From: Rhyzopertha dominica | Taxonomy: Eukaryota > Arthropoda > Insecta > Coleoptera > Bostrichidae | Direction of reading: 5' to 3' | DNA: 64,000 nucleotides | Assembly (NCBI GenBank): GCA_025024175.1 | Contig: QCXZ01000137.1 | Coordinates: 19,468,001-19,532,000 of the forward strand | Shown here: piece by piece, positions 25,801-36,839 of the stretch | Layout: every line of letters begins with the position of its first letter | Position numbering within the stretch: position 1 is the stretch's first letter | Translations under genes and position numbers: made by a program | Notes under the pieces: generated by a model | Database searches by the model: none | The model's input: the letters and a program-made list of their open reading frames with translations, nothing else | Told to the model about the DNA's origin: nothing

Positions 25801-28800
25801 CAGACACTCCGTAGAATATTTTAACTATTATTAGGTAAACAAATAACATATTTTACACTTGTACTGTTCTACAGTATGTATTATTAAATTTAGCATTAAA
25901 TTTTACATCGTCAATAACCTAAGAAGAGAATTTTTTAGCATACCTAATTTTCTGTTATCAAAACAAAAAAATTCTTCAGATATAAATAACATACTGTTGA
26001 TATGATGTTTACACGCGACCATGGATATTCAAATACTACGGTCGGTGGTTCGAAACTACATTACTTACATAGTCGAGGTAAAATCCGTAGACGAGCTTCA
26101 GATATTTAGTAACTCCGAGCATAAGTGTAGCATCTGCCCATTGGCTTCCCACCACTGCTATTCCGCAGGCCCACGCTGGTCTCGAGAGGAGAAGTCTTCT
26201 CCACGGTAAATGTCGATGTTCCTATACGAGTTTGAAAATTTAGAATGCATTAGAATTTAAAGTGTCTGCATTTGCCTTACATCACGTTTTGGTCGATTAG
26301 GATGCAGAGATTCTTCAACGAATCTCCACCATAGGAGGTACCAGACGCTAGCACAGATAGCAATAACGTAGCTCAGCCAATCTCGACCCAGCTTCCTCAC
26401 CAGGATGGTTCCAAGTATGCCAACAATAGCGTAACCGAGGTTAACAGCTAATAAAATCGAGAGATTAGTTTAATAAAATTCGAGGATGTAAGCGACAAGA
26501 AAACTTTTGTGAGTTACAAGGAACTAAAACCTTCCCAAAATTAGTATGTATATATACTTGTAATTTTGAGAGCCTTCCTTCTTCCTGTAGCCATCACAAA
26601 TAAAACAATTCGTTTAGATTTTAACTTAAAGAATAAATTTAATAGCCATCAGAACAGGATCTACTTTTGAATCGTTAAACAGCAAAGTCGAACACCAATC
26701 AGTTATATTAATTTTATTCTTAATATATATTGAATTAATTAAACACTAATATTGGTCTTCCAAGTATCATTAAATCGAATACAGCATTCAAACATTTAAT
26801 TGTTCCTAATTTGGTAGGTACTGAAAAAATGACAAATACCTACTACTCTGAAAGAAGTGATAATATTAGATTCATCAGTGGCAATTCAGAATGCATTTTA
26901 CAGTACTAAAACGATCACGACATGGCTCTTTTAATTAGTCAAAAGTTGTCGTGTCGTTCTTGAAGGTACTTTAATACCGTCTAAGATTGTTTTTACAGGG
27001 GTTTCGTGTCCCAGTCAGTAGAAAGAATTCAAACTAAACGTAAATTCAAAGTATAGTGGGTAATTATGTTTATCCCATACCGTTAGAAAGTTCATTTCAC
27101 GTAGGAAGTAAATATTTTTGCACAGCTTCTTCGTTTTATAAGTGTGAAAACAGTTTCCGCGATTTCATAAAATTCCACTTTTATACACAGTATTTAAAAC
27201 TTTAATAAACAGACCTGTATAGCAAGACACGAAACCACTGAGATGCTTTGGTTTGAACCACGTGACTGCCAACATGTGTGCTGCAGGCCAGGTAGCCCCC
27301 TAAACAAAAAAAAATATTTGCACGCTTCTTTCTTAGGTGTACCTATACATTTTATTACCATGAATATTCCCTGTATTATCCTGATGGCGACGTGATACGG
27401 CGTCAACCAGGATGCCGGGACCATCACCGCAAACGCCCCTGTTCCTAAAACTCCTGCGCCAAAAAGTCTTTCGGCTCCAACTCGTGCTGCTACTCTGCTA
27501 GCAGCTAGTGGAGATACTAAAGTACCCCACATAAAGGCCTCACGTAAAACAGCTTCCGTTTCATCTGTTCTTGTCATCGGAATCTAACATTAGGGAAGCC
27601 TTATTTTATTTTTCTTTTAATAATATAATGATGGTGAAGAACTAGAAAAAGCATTATGAAGTCTATCCAAAAGAGGGAAAGAAAACAAAGTCTAATTCCA
27701 CTGATTTTATTACCAAAAATGCAGATCGCAGTCGGTCACGATGTCTGGATATGTTACTCGTATTATAATACTGTTACGCTAAAACTTCGTTATTTTTCGA
27801 TTTAAAATAGCATAGCATACCAGGGCATAAACTNACAGAACAGGATTCGAATGCGNGCCGGTGCAAAAGATCTTTTTNCATAAAAATGCCTTTGTACCAA
27901 AAAACTTGACAAAATTACATGTCGACTATCACGATACTTTTATGATTTATAGCAGCGTGCTTTAAACTGGGTAATAAGAAGCAAAATTTAAAAAATGAGA
28001 TTCGATTGCTTCATTACTAAAATAGACTAAAACGCGTTAGTACAATAAAAGATCGTAAGAATGACGACAAATAAATGCATATAATAAACAATATTAGCGA
28101 GAACTGAAAAAGGAGTACAGAGTATATCCGAAGAACGAAAATGATACAATAGCGGACGACAAACAGTTACAAATGGTATCAAATTATTAACCAGAGGCAT
28201 GAAACGGGTCCTTTTCAGCAAAGGAGCATTAACATTCTGTTAGCGACAACATTCACAATTATAAACAATGCTAAGTTCAGCTGTGACCAAAAGATGTGGA
28301 AAGCTAAATATCCAGGAACTGATTTTGTTGGTATAGTTAATTGGACATAACATATAACGTTCGACTATAACGCATTATATTGTTTCGGCATGTAAAACAA
28401 AAAAAGACAACAAGTAAANGGTGTAGATGCTACTAATTATTGGAAGTACGTAAAAAACCGATTGGGAAAGGGAGAAGAGCAATGTCAGAACAATATGGTA
28501 GTATGCAAGCGGAGAAAGATTGTTAAACTATCTGTTAACGTTTCGTAGGTACATGCTCTGTACAGAAAAAATTAGAAAATAATTGCGTTAACTAGTTAGG
28601 TAGTTTGATAACAAGCTGATTGTTTGATTGTATTTTGTGTCACGAGTTTTATCAGATAATATCTTGACCACAACGGTAATTTTCAAAGAAAATAAAAGAA
28701 TAAACTACACTAAACTTAAATGCGCATAATATTGCCATGTCTGGTTGTAAAATTTAGTTGTAAAAATCCCTGGCCTGGGTTTCAAGGTCGACTTTGTAAA

Positions 28801-30932
28801 CAATTTTGGTTATATCAAAGGCGAATTGGACGTGAAAATTTCCTTTTCGCAATTGCCAAATGTTATTTTTTCAGGCGTTTTATTTTTTTAATTTCCAAAT
28901 TTTTCAGTTTTACTTTTTACCTTTTTGTTCCGCAATGTAACAATTTGATGTAGCTTTGGTCCAACCAGTAATTATTAAGTTTAATGTTATGGTTAGAAAA
29001 ACCTATTGCACCTTTATTTGAGTTTATTAGCCGCAACGTGTTCTTTAATACTATTTTGAATGTCTCTACCTGATTGTCCTGTGTATAGTAGCTTCAGGCA
29101 ACGAAGAAGCATTGACTCTAGCTCCCCACGAAGTTCAATAAGTATAGTTGGGGTGCACAATAAGGGTTATTTACAATGTTTATATTTGTGCACCTTTTGC
29201 GGTAGTTATGTGCAGTCTTATTTGCGTATGCAAAAAGTCAGGAAATGTAAACAATGTAAATTACCCCAATAGTACTTATGACACTTTGTGGCAAGGAGTT
29301 ATAGTCTATATTTGTTAGTTCCGTGAAGCTAATATATACATCACACTGCATGCATTGGTAAATTTTGCCTTTGTTTAACGTATTGGCTCATGGCTTGTTA
29401 AAATTACACTAATTTACCCCTATTGCTTTCAATTCCTAATCTATGTAGCCTTCTTTATAACGCAAACTGCTGCGGTGAAAATATGTTCTTTGTTATGTTA
29501 GCACTGTACATCATTCTTTCTATTCAAACTTTACATTGCTTTTTAAGCATCCGGTTCATAATCTTTGTATGGTATCCGTTTTAAAGGCATGCTTTCTCAC
29601 TTTTCCTCTTTATGTGGTAAATTTATCAGTCTGTTTATTAAACTATAAAAAAAGGATCGCTTAATTTGTAATAATTGATTTGAGCATAGCGGGATTATTA
29701 CATCTGACTGTGTTTGATTGTTATAAATTTCGAAGTCAATTGTTCTCGACCAACATATATATGTAGGTCCAGGAAGTTTCGAACTCTATCCTTTCATTTC
29801 TATAGCGTAAATAGGATAAGTTTGTTTACTGGATTTAAGAATTCTTAAATTTGCATCTCTCCAAATACAAAACATATCTGGTCCAGAATAATACATTCTA
29901 TATAATTTATAAATTCCACAGAGACAGAGTCTATCGTCTTACTTGTAGAATATGTCAATAAAGCTAAAATAACTTTAATCTATGCATATTTGAACTATTA
30001 TTAAATACTTTAGCTTTTTCTGTGTTTTATAGATGTGAGTTATTTATGTATTTTTTAGAAATTAATATAAACTTATTTGGGGTGATCGAAGTGAAAAGAT
30101 TACATACGCAAAGGAAACAAATAGAGCATTATTTGGCACTGATAATTCTTGTGCTTTGTATTTAGATTAAGATTCAGCTGATCGCGTTAGAATGTTTTTG
30201 GCGAATTTGCATAATTTATACGATGGACCATTAACGTAAAAAACGCCCGATCTCCAAGAGATTCCTTTTTTTTGTTAATTTTTGATAGGCTATGTAGAAT
30301 TGAAGGCTGTGGATTCATTATCCTTAATTTGTATTATCCCTCGTTCGACATTAGGAAGGTTTTAAAATTATAGCGACGTCTTTCTGGAACTACACATTTG
30401 CAAATACGAGCTCAGCATAATTTGAAAATGACCGTTATGGTAGATGCAGTAGTCAGAACTATATGTTAAAACTGGTGAAACAAAGAACATTCAAATAATG
30501 CTAAGCTACCTAATTAACAAATGCCTATGTATAGCAGATCCTTAACAAAAGTTGATTCGATTTACCTACCTCAATGTGTGGTATTGATCTTACGACATAA
30601 ACTGTAGTTTGGTTCTCGTCTGGAGGTTGACAGTACCTAGTGATGTAGCTTGTATTTTCCACATATTCAGCGAATTCTTCGTCAGAGTAACTCGTGGTAC
30701 TATTCGCCCTCAGAGTGACTGATGCGCTTTGCTCCACCACCCCGCATAGTACAAATCCCGTAATCACGAAAATAATCAGCACTTGTCTCGAGCCAATCTG
30801 TTCTTAAAGATGTGAAACAATTTCAAATTATTGATAATATACAGTATTCCTATCGTTATTACCATTCACAACTTTAGCTGCACGCTGCACTTGAATGCTC
30901 CCCCTTTTGAGGGTGGAAAGCCCTGGGGTCAT
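19872..30932 (-). CDS. SLC17-family (MFS) anion/phosphate-type transporter, 10 exons
   Basis: Exons are 30932-30863, 30802-30570, 27583-27359, 27299-27215, 26447-26281, 26221-26069, 24736-24604, 24547-24392, 20334-20249 and 20048-19872. All junctions are GT-AG, all phases close, and the total is 1,485 bp (494 residues plus stop). The protein has a first membrane helix near residues 30-50 and an exposed loop with three N-glycosylation sequons (Asn-Ser-Thr, Asn-Thr-Ser, Asn-Gln-Thr). Next come family blocks Phe-Met-Trp-Gly-Thr, Ile-Arg-Ile-Ile-Gln-Gly-Ile-Phe-Met-Gly-Ala-Thr-Trp-Pro-Ala-Ala-His, and Ala-Asp-Ile-Ala-Pro-Asn-Phe-Ala-Gly late on. These are typical of insect 'inorganic phosphate cotransporter' proteins. 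The usual Glu-Arg after Trp-x-Pro-Pro is His-Leu here, so the substrate is uncertain. Introns of 56-60 bp alternate with long, mostly repeat-filled ones. An acidic Pro/Glu-rich tail ends the protein. Confidence 0.9.
20335..22536. other. SLC17 intron sequence with a faint mariner remnant
   Basis: Mostly AT-rich and featureless. At 21780-21850 on plus a Trp-Phe-Gln-stop-Asp-Asp-Ala-Pro-Pro-His-Tyr reading recalls the second catalytic block of a mariner transposase. No ends could be found. Confidence 0.4.
22539..24290 (-). mobile_element. D-D41-D type mariner element, 1.75 kb, within an SLC17 intron
   Basis: The terminal inverted repeats begin CAGGGTCGCTACAAAGTATG on both strands and extend about 75 bp. 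TA flanks lie at 22537-22538 and 24291-24292. The interior carries a decayed minus-strand transposase. The element lies inside the large intron 20335-24391 and is antisense-neutral to splicing as predicted. Confidence 0.85.
23000..24075 (-). pseudogene. Mariner transposase, frameshifted
   Basis: Reading the minus strand gives a helix-turn-helix start (Leu-Thr-Glu-His-Asp-Arg-Ile-Glu-Ile-Leu). It then gives Phe-His-Pro-Tyr-Lys-Ile, Tyr-Trp-Ser-Gly-Thr-Asn-Pro-His-Trp, Val-Asn-Val-Trp-Cys-Gly-Ile-Ile-Gly and Ile-Gly-Arg-Arg-Gly-Ala-Thr-Glu-Cys-Pro. The last blocks are Ser-Pro-Asp-Leu-Thr-Pro and Asp-Phe-Phe-Leu-Trp-Gly. These blocks sit in changing frames with stops between them and one N near 23185. 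The order and spacing match the transposase at 14457-15533, so the two elements are relatives. It is inactive. Confidence 0.75.
24966..25267 (+). pseudogene. Decayed partial duplicate of the cuticular protein gene, inside an SLC17 intron
   Basis: 24969-25130 aligns with 17576-17730 of the cuticular protein exon, sharing CACCTACGATTGT and TATGCTTCCCCAGTT and the following blocks. 25150-25267 aligns more loosely with about 18000-18165, including ACAAATATCAGCTAAT versus the ATACCAGCTAAT region. The intervening 250 bp is missing, and stops and frameshifts abound. It is on the opposite strand to the host transporter gene. Confidence 0.7.
25280..26068. other. SLC17 intron sequence, nothing further recognised
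   Basis: Part of intron 24737-26068. No repeat with ends and no coding segment seen. Confidence 0.5.
28950..30000 (-). mobile_element. Penelope-like element remnant within an SLC17 intron
   Basis: On minus, 29010-29110 reads Leu-Leu-Tyr-Thr-Gly-Gln-Ser-Gly-Arg, then Ile-Lys-Glu-His, the core of a GIY-YIG endonuclease domain as found at the C-terminus of Penelope-like elements. Further upstream, around 29700-29790, a Phe-Leu-Asp-Leu-His-Ile block recalls the segment after the reverse-transcriptase palm. Many stops and frameshifts are present. Boundaries are approximate. Confidence 0.45.
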
Positions 30933-32196
30933 TGTGTTAGTGTGAAACACATGTTACATAAGAATGGAAGTTGTTTTCGGACGTTGTAGTTGGTCAGTGA
31001 GCACTCCAAGGAACAATTTAAACGCATTGCTTAATAAGGTAATTGCGGTTATTTATACGACGCGTGGAATAAATTTTATTAACCACCTACATGGAAGATC
31101 AAAATATGATTGCCGATGACGTATATTGCTAAATACAAGAACTTTGTAGAATGACGTTGTAAAGAAGTCTGATAATCCCCAATATTGTTGTATTTATACA
31201 ATTCGAAAATGTGCGGTAGATCCCTCTATTGTAGATTCCTAGAATCTTCATCCATATATTTGCAACGATACCTAAGAGATGGCGCCAGCCACCTTAATAA
31301 GGATTTTAGAGTTTTGCCAAGCAATGTTGCTAAATTTATTAGACCTTCATTGTATTGATAAATATAGGAGAGGAAACATAATTGCATTAAAAAAATGGAA
31401 TTAGGAAATTGGTACCTTAACTTACGGCATAAAGAAAATGCGATAAGAGTAAGCTTAACATAGAAAATATTTAGTATTGCTGTTTGCTGTAATGTTCTAA
31501 ATGCTATTTTTTTAATTCAACAGTGTCAGTAACACAATAATAACGAAAATATGACTGCTGAATGCTTAGTTATTAACATTACCGGCCAATAATGCAAATA
31601 TTATTAGTTTATTACATTATGGAAGGCTTCTTACGGCATTTATAAGGCAAGTGTTTTTAACAGGTGCTGTATTATCTAAGAAGAGTTGGCAACCTTCAAT
31701 ATATGTTCCAGTACGTTGACCAATGAGCGCGGATAACCGTTTCGGTTTAAAATTTGTTAAATTTGTAGTGTTTTCTTTACTTGTGTACGTTTTATAATTT
31801 TGTGTGTGAGAAGAAGTGGGTGTGCTGTGTTTTTGTTTGTTTTTGGACTAACAAAGCTTGCTAACGGCGGCAATGATGTGAGTTATCAGCTGTGCATCCA
31901 CTTGTAGCCTACAGGTTGTTGTTTATTTACTTGTTTCTAACCTCACTTTCTTGTTTCAGGTTTGTAATATTCAGAAGTTAGGGTAAGTGTTTTTTAAAAG
32001 GCATATTTTCAGTAACTATACATGGGCAAACATATAATATAGTAATTGCGGTTCTCACAAGAACAGATTACTTTACCAAAGAAATCCTAATTACAATGGT
32101 GCATACATAATTACTACTTCCTAATTAGACCACAAACAAGTAGTATAATTAAATGATAACTACTAGATTAGTGTAAGTAGGACACAAACGGAATAC
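30933..32196. other. Intergenic region upstream of the SLC17 gene; possible plus-strand non-coding exons
   Basis: A stretch from about 31700 ends in a donor-like AT|GTGAGT at 31878-31879. A TTTCTTGTTTCAG acceptor near 31960 precedes a roughly 23-bp segment ending at GTAAGTG near 31983. These could be untranslated exons of a plus-strand transcript, but no coding exon follows within view. The remainder is featureless. Confidence 0.25.
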
Positions 32197-32466
32197 CTAT
32201 TTTACAAAATAATTATAGTGCTTTTTAACTGTAGTTCTTGGAATGAATATTTCCATTATCGTACAGGTGTAATTGTTTGTATAATCCACAGTCACATCAT
32301 TTGTAGTGGCATGTAACGCTTGTTTATTAATCTTGATCTTACGTTGCTCTCTCAAATATCTATTAAACTCATCCCGAAAGTAATTGTGGATCACATTCCA
32401 TACACTGATTGTATATGCTGCGATAACAGACAGGAACAACACGCTCCTGAAAATTATCCCGAACAT
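32197..32466 (-). CDS. Small single-pass membrane protein, downstream ORF of a probable bicistronic transcript
   Basis: The 89-residue frame starts two bases after the stop of the upstream ORF, with TAA, AA, then ATG at 32466. Residues about 8-26 are strongly hydrophobic (a membrane helix or anchor) and a Lys/Arg-rich segment follows (Arg-Glu-Gln-Arg-Lys-Ile-Lys-Ile-Asn-Lys). I do not recognise the family. The short N-terminal anchor followed by a charged tail resembles small mitochondrial or ER membrane proteins, but this is inference. No acceptor lies between the two ORFs, so translation would need reinitiation or leaky scanning. Confidence 0.5.
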   Translation of the reverse strand: MFGIIFRSVLFLSVIAAYTISVWNVIHNYFRDEFNRYLREQRKIKINKQALHATTNDVTVDYTNNYTCTIMEIFIPRTTVKKHYNYFVK

Positions 32467-32468
32467 TT

Positions 32469-32735
32469 TTAACTGTTGTTTTCACCATATATGATATATT
32501 GGGCAGAAATGAGTGCTTCCCTAATATTAGGCCATGACATAACTAAGAATACCACAAGGGAGTTTCCGATTACAAACAATTTCATTAGTTCGGTTCCTTC
32601 GCCTTCACGCCACCACTTGGAAAATCCACCTTCATCTTCTGAATCGTATACTTCTTGTAGTGCCGTGGATGTTGAAGGTTGGCCTTGTGACGGAAGAGAC
32701 TTCGTAGGTTTTTTTCTGTGAGAACCTTTTGACAT
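32469..32735 (-). CDS. Small single-pass membrane protein, upstream ORF of a probable bicistronic transcript
   Basis: The 88-residue frame starts with ATG at 32735. A TTTCATTTCAG acceptor ends at about 32763, so a 5' untranslated exon probably lies upstream. Residues 1-35 are polar and basic, then acidic (Asp-Ser-Glu-Asp-Glu). Residues about 50-68 form one hydrophobic helix, and a short Pro-Asn-Ile-Arg and tyrosine-containing tail ends the protein. A 3-codon uORF precedes the ATG in the same exon. The codon pattern and clean length argue for a real gene, but I cannot name the family. Confidence 0.55.
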   Translation of the reverse strand: MSKGSHRKKPTKSLPSQGQPSTSTALQEVYDSEDEGGFSKWWREGEGTELMKLFVIGNSLVVFLVMSWPNIREALISAQYIIYGENNS

Positions 32736-32764
32736 GATCAGCTGCTTAAAGGGACATTAGCTCT

Positions 32765-33409
32765 GAAATGAAAACAATGTTTTTAGTTAATGTTAATTTT
32801 TGTTGTATCAGTAGCATGGTTTTCGAGTATCCAAAGTATATCAGATCTCTGAAAATCTTTGACCCCCTTCTATCCAAAATAACAGTCTTATTAACTTTTT
32901 AGAGGCTAATATAGTTTATACAAAAACGCAAAAGCTTTATTATATGATATCAAAGTTAATGAAAATATATAGTTATAATAGTATGCACACTGAGGTGTTA
33001 GTATACTTTATTGCCAGTACTACACAGTTGCAGTACATTAACGTGGCTGATCTACTGAAATGATGTCAAAGTATATGTCGTTAAGTCTTTTGATTCTGTA
33101 TAATATTTCAGAACAGAGCGGTAATTTTTACTTACAAACTCTTTAGCTGTATATATGACTCTTAAGCTTCTAAGTCAATTGCGTTAGTAAATAGCAATGA
33201 TGTAGCTAAGATTGAGATATTTTCTGGTGTAAAAAGTCTCTTTTGATTTGGAAAATTTATACTATAGTTATATACATATATTATAATTATTACATAAACA
33301 CAAAAATCATTTGAAATATATGAGAAAAGAGTACATATGAGCTGGAAGGAGGAACTGTTCAAAAACCAACGATATGTGATTCTTTGAAAATTTTCTCACA
33401 AATGGTAAT
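32765..33409. other. No gene seen
   Basis: AT-rich sequence upstream of the bicistronic gene and downstream of a retroelement tail. A 5' exon and promoter for the 32.2-32.7 kb gene should lie here or further right, but I could not locate them. Confidence 0.4.
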
Positions 33410-34450
33410 AGTTAATAGTAATAATAATAAGGTTTTATTTAGGAATAGCGTACAGCCTTGTATAATTCCTAATAAGGCAAAGTCTAGCTTTAGCTATTCA
33501 GCTTAATCTTTCCAAAATGTACAAAAAATAGCCTCAAGAAATAACACATGCTTAATTATAATCAAGTTATACAAAACAATCAGCCCAAGTTTTGCTTCAC
33601 TAAGTTGACAAAAGAATATTTTTTGTTTTCTTACGAAAAGCATTTGAACACCATTCTTGAATTTTGTCAGGAACAAAGTTGTACGTAATGAGAGAAATGT
33701 TTGAAAACGATTTTTGAAACGTGGCCACCTGATGGAGAGGTAATGAAAGCCTGTTAACATTGCGTACATTTATGGTATGCAGATCACATACTCGTTTATA
33801 AAACAGTTTGTTATTCAGGTAGGATGGAGAGGAGGTAAGCAGCACATTATAGATAAATGTTAGGTTATATTTAAAAATATTTTGAACTCTCAACCACTTC
33901 AGTTTATTTAACCTAGCAGATACTTGATCATATTTTCTAATAGGACACAAAAACCGACAGCAACTATTCTGAATTTTTTGCATGCNATCCCTGGTGTATT
34001 TGTCTAAGCAACTATAATACTCGATGTTACAATAATTCATGATTAGTAATACTAGACTCTCGTAAAGTTTTTTCCTCAGCTTGAAATTTCTAATATTTGT
34101 GTTATTATACAGCAGGTTAAAGAAGCGGTAACATTTTTTCATTAACATATTGACATGCTGTTCAAACCTCAAATTTTTATCAATAATCAGTCCTAAGCTT
34201 TTAGCATTCACAATAGCCCTATACCTTTTATGGTAGAAGCAGATAACAGAACACTTATGAGTGTAACAGTAAATTATGGTCTTTAGAATATCTTTCAATT
34301 TTGTTGAAGTCTGTCTATATATTCGACAGCAAAATTAGTTTGTTTAGGATTAAATGCATAAGTGAGTTGCGTGTCATCCTCGTAAAAATGAGTCTTAGAG
34401 AATCTTACATTATNTAAAATATGAGCGGTATAAATAAGAATCAAGTTCTT
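33410..34450 (-). mobile_element. Non-LTR retrotransposon (Jockey/CR1-type), 5'-truncated
   Basis: On minus, 34440-34380 reads a damaged reverse-transcriptase palm: Tyr-Glu-Asp-Asp-Thr-Gln-Leu where the active motif is Tyr/Phe-Ala-Asp-Asp. After a frame change, 34298-33600 reads 232 codons of thumb and C-terminal region (Leu-Gly-Leu-Ile-Ile-Asp, Asn-Tyr-Cys-Asn-Ile-Glu-Tyr-Tyr, Asn-Val-Arg-Asn). The copy ends near 33420 with an AATAAAACC-then-(TTA)n tail, the usual 3' end of this class. Defects include the altered palm, one N and stops. Confidence 0.75.
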
Positions 34451-36185
34451 TTGTCCACTGCTCACGAGTTTTTCATCTTTTGATACTGGAAAAACAGTAT
34501 AAAATGTTTACTTAGTGCAATCTACAACGTGGAAATTAATGGCATGACTATTTAAAATTTTCAAACCTGCAACAGTGTTCGTGCACCAAATTTTCGGACA
34601 GAGTCAACCTACTCATATTTTGGTCAGAATTGAATAGTAATAGATTTGTATAATGACAATAGTAACTACCCAACCAAAATTATTATTAAAAACGTTTTTG
34701 TCTTCCATATTCTCCCACAATAATTTGTGTGTTATTCTTGTAAAACTTTTTATATTAGACAAATATAGGATTTTCTTGGTCAGTATTTACCTGTATGATT
34801 CTGTAAATACTTTGATTATTAGGCATTTATTGGTCACATAGAAAATTCATTTACAAGGTGAACGCCAATTTTTCCACCAACTTTGTTAGAATGTTGTCCC
34901 GAGCCACGTAAAAACGGGAGTTTAACTAATATCTAAGCGAAATGAGTTTTTTCGGTTGAGAAAACTCGTTTTAAAAGTCATTTGCATTATTAGATTATGA
35001 ATTGTCATCTGCAGCAATGGTACATATTCCATTAAATTAAATTTTCATCTCGGGGCTTGTAAATGGAGCTTTTGGAAATGCAAAAACTGCACAATTTCAT
35101 TCCTGGAACTAATGTAAATGTTTGCAGCTTCTTTTTGCCGCCGCTTTCACGGACTTCGTGTTTTAACGTTGAGAGCCGCCGATTTTTATTGGAATCTACC
35201 CAGTTGGATTAAAAAGCTGTGTTGCCGTCGCTTTGTGCACTAACGAAATTATTTCAACCTTTTATCTGGTAGATGCAGTTTTCGATAAAAGGTTCGAGCG
35301 AATTATAATCTTGTTTTCTCGTTGCTTATCGCGTCGCATTTTCTTGTCATTCGATTAGGGGGACGGGTTTTATTTAGGAAGTGAACAGAAGTTTTACATC
35401 AAAGGAATCTTTTGGTGACTAGTTTTATTTACAAGTGCCTTCTGAACTTAACCCTCAAAATATAATCGGGATCAATTTAAATGGATGTAAAGTTTACTAT
35501 CCAATCTTGTAATTTTATAATAGCTAAAAATTTATTCTCGAACTAGCACTGTAAAGTAGGTATCGTTTATTGTTCACAAAACAGCCTAAAAACTTGGGAA
35601 ACTTTGAAATATCCATATTGCATTAAATGATGCGTTTACGAGTACTATACGCTCAATATTGGCCTACTGAATAACCCGAAAGGCCCCAAACTTATTAGGG
35701 ATCTTCATATTCAGGACACATATTTATGTTTAGTTTAATACAAGATTTATGCATTGATGTGGTATTGATCTTAAGCCATATACGGTACTGTATACTGGTT
35801 AGTTTACTTTAACACTTCGTTGAACAACTTCCTGCACCACTGTAGTAAAGAGCAGTGGGCTGTCTCAATATGGTTTTATTAACAAGAAATTTACATGTTC
35901 CATGTATTACTCTTACACCGTACGTGCCAGTTAAAACGAGCCACCTTCAATAATTCCGATGGGAGACCGATTCGACCAAACAAACAAGATAGGCCTACAT
36001 CTTGTGATTCGAAGCTGTCAGAACTTCTGTTGACCTCTAGCAGCACTCATACTTAATAATTTAACAGGAAAAATATAAAAAAGGTTTTTTTGCGACATGT
36101 TTAATTTTTATCGCGATTGTTATCAAAAGCTGTGTGTGAAATTACATCAACCGCCTCGTAAAGTCGCGCCTCAAAAGCTTGTCTG
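34451..36185. other. Non-coding; includes a less AT-rich island at 35030-35420
   Basis: No coding sequence recognised. The island at 35030-35420 has balanced composition, intact-looking non-repetitive sequence and no open frame. It could be conserved non-coding DNA, but only comparison with other species can tell. Confidence 0.3.
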
Positions 36186-36189
36186 ATAT

Positions 36190-36830
36190 TTATGAACAAT
36201 TCAGAGGTCAACAGCTGGAATTCAAACACAATTCTTGGCGCAATAAGGATGTTGGTTGAGTTTCGAAAACTTTTGACTTATTCCCAAATGAAAAATTCTA
36301 GGGGTGTAATATCGGAGGACCTTGTCGGTCATTCCCTCTCCGTCCAATTATTGCTGGAAGTTTTCACTATATAGCTGACCGTTGAGATTTTCCTCAAGGA
36401 AGGAAGGACCTGCAGTGATCACCTAATATTCCAGCCCACAAATTAAGTTTATTTTTTGTCTCTGAGTTTGTACGTCCAGCATCATGTGTGGATTACTATC
36501 GCTCCTGTTTCTGTAGTTGAAGTTGTAGTGCGCGAATCAAATATTGTAAAGAAAACATGGATTAATGTCGATACGTTCCGTTAGGTTTTCACAGAATTCC
36601 AGTCGTTTATCAAAATCGCTTTCGTTTAATTCATGTGTCAAGCAAATTTTGAAAGGATGAAGAGATGAAGGAAGGATGGAGAATCCTGAAGACTGATGAC
36701 ATGTTGATTCCTGAATCATTCAAACAGATTGTGCATTTTCTATGGCAGCAACATGACCCATAACGGCAAGAACTTAAGCTTCATCAATAATAACTCGGGC
36801 GGGTTTACGAGTATATATCGGATTCTGAAA
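36190..36830 (-). pseudogene. Mariner transposase remnant
   Basis: Reading minus from 36800 gives Pro-Ala-Arg-Val-Ile-Ile-Asp-Glu, then Leu-His-Pro-Phe-Lys-Ile and Glu-Ser-Asp-Phe-Asp-Lys-Arg-Leu-Glu-Phe-Cys-Glu, the block just before the first catalytic Asp. A Gly-Pro-Ser-Phe-Leu and Leu-Asn-Gly-Gln-Leu-Tyr stretch follows. Stops and frame changes are frequent. No terminal repeats were found. Confidence 0.5.
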
Positions 36831-36839
36831 ATTTATTCA

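Noticed and set aside
32476..32721. Plus-strand 81-codon frame opposite the bicistronic gene
   Set aside because: A shadow of the minus-strand ORF; no splice or promoter support.
35750..35870. Similarity to the second SLC17 exon (GTGGTATTGATCTTA shared with 30580)
   Set aside because: Only about 30 bp align well and the remainder does not hold a consistent alignment; too short to call a duplicated exon.
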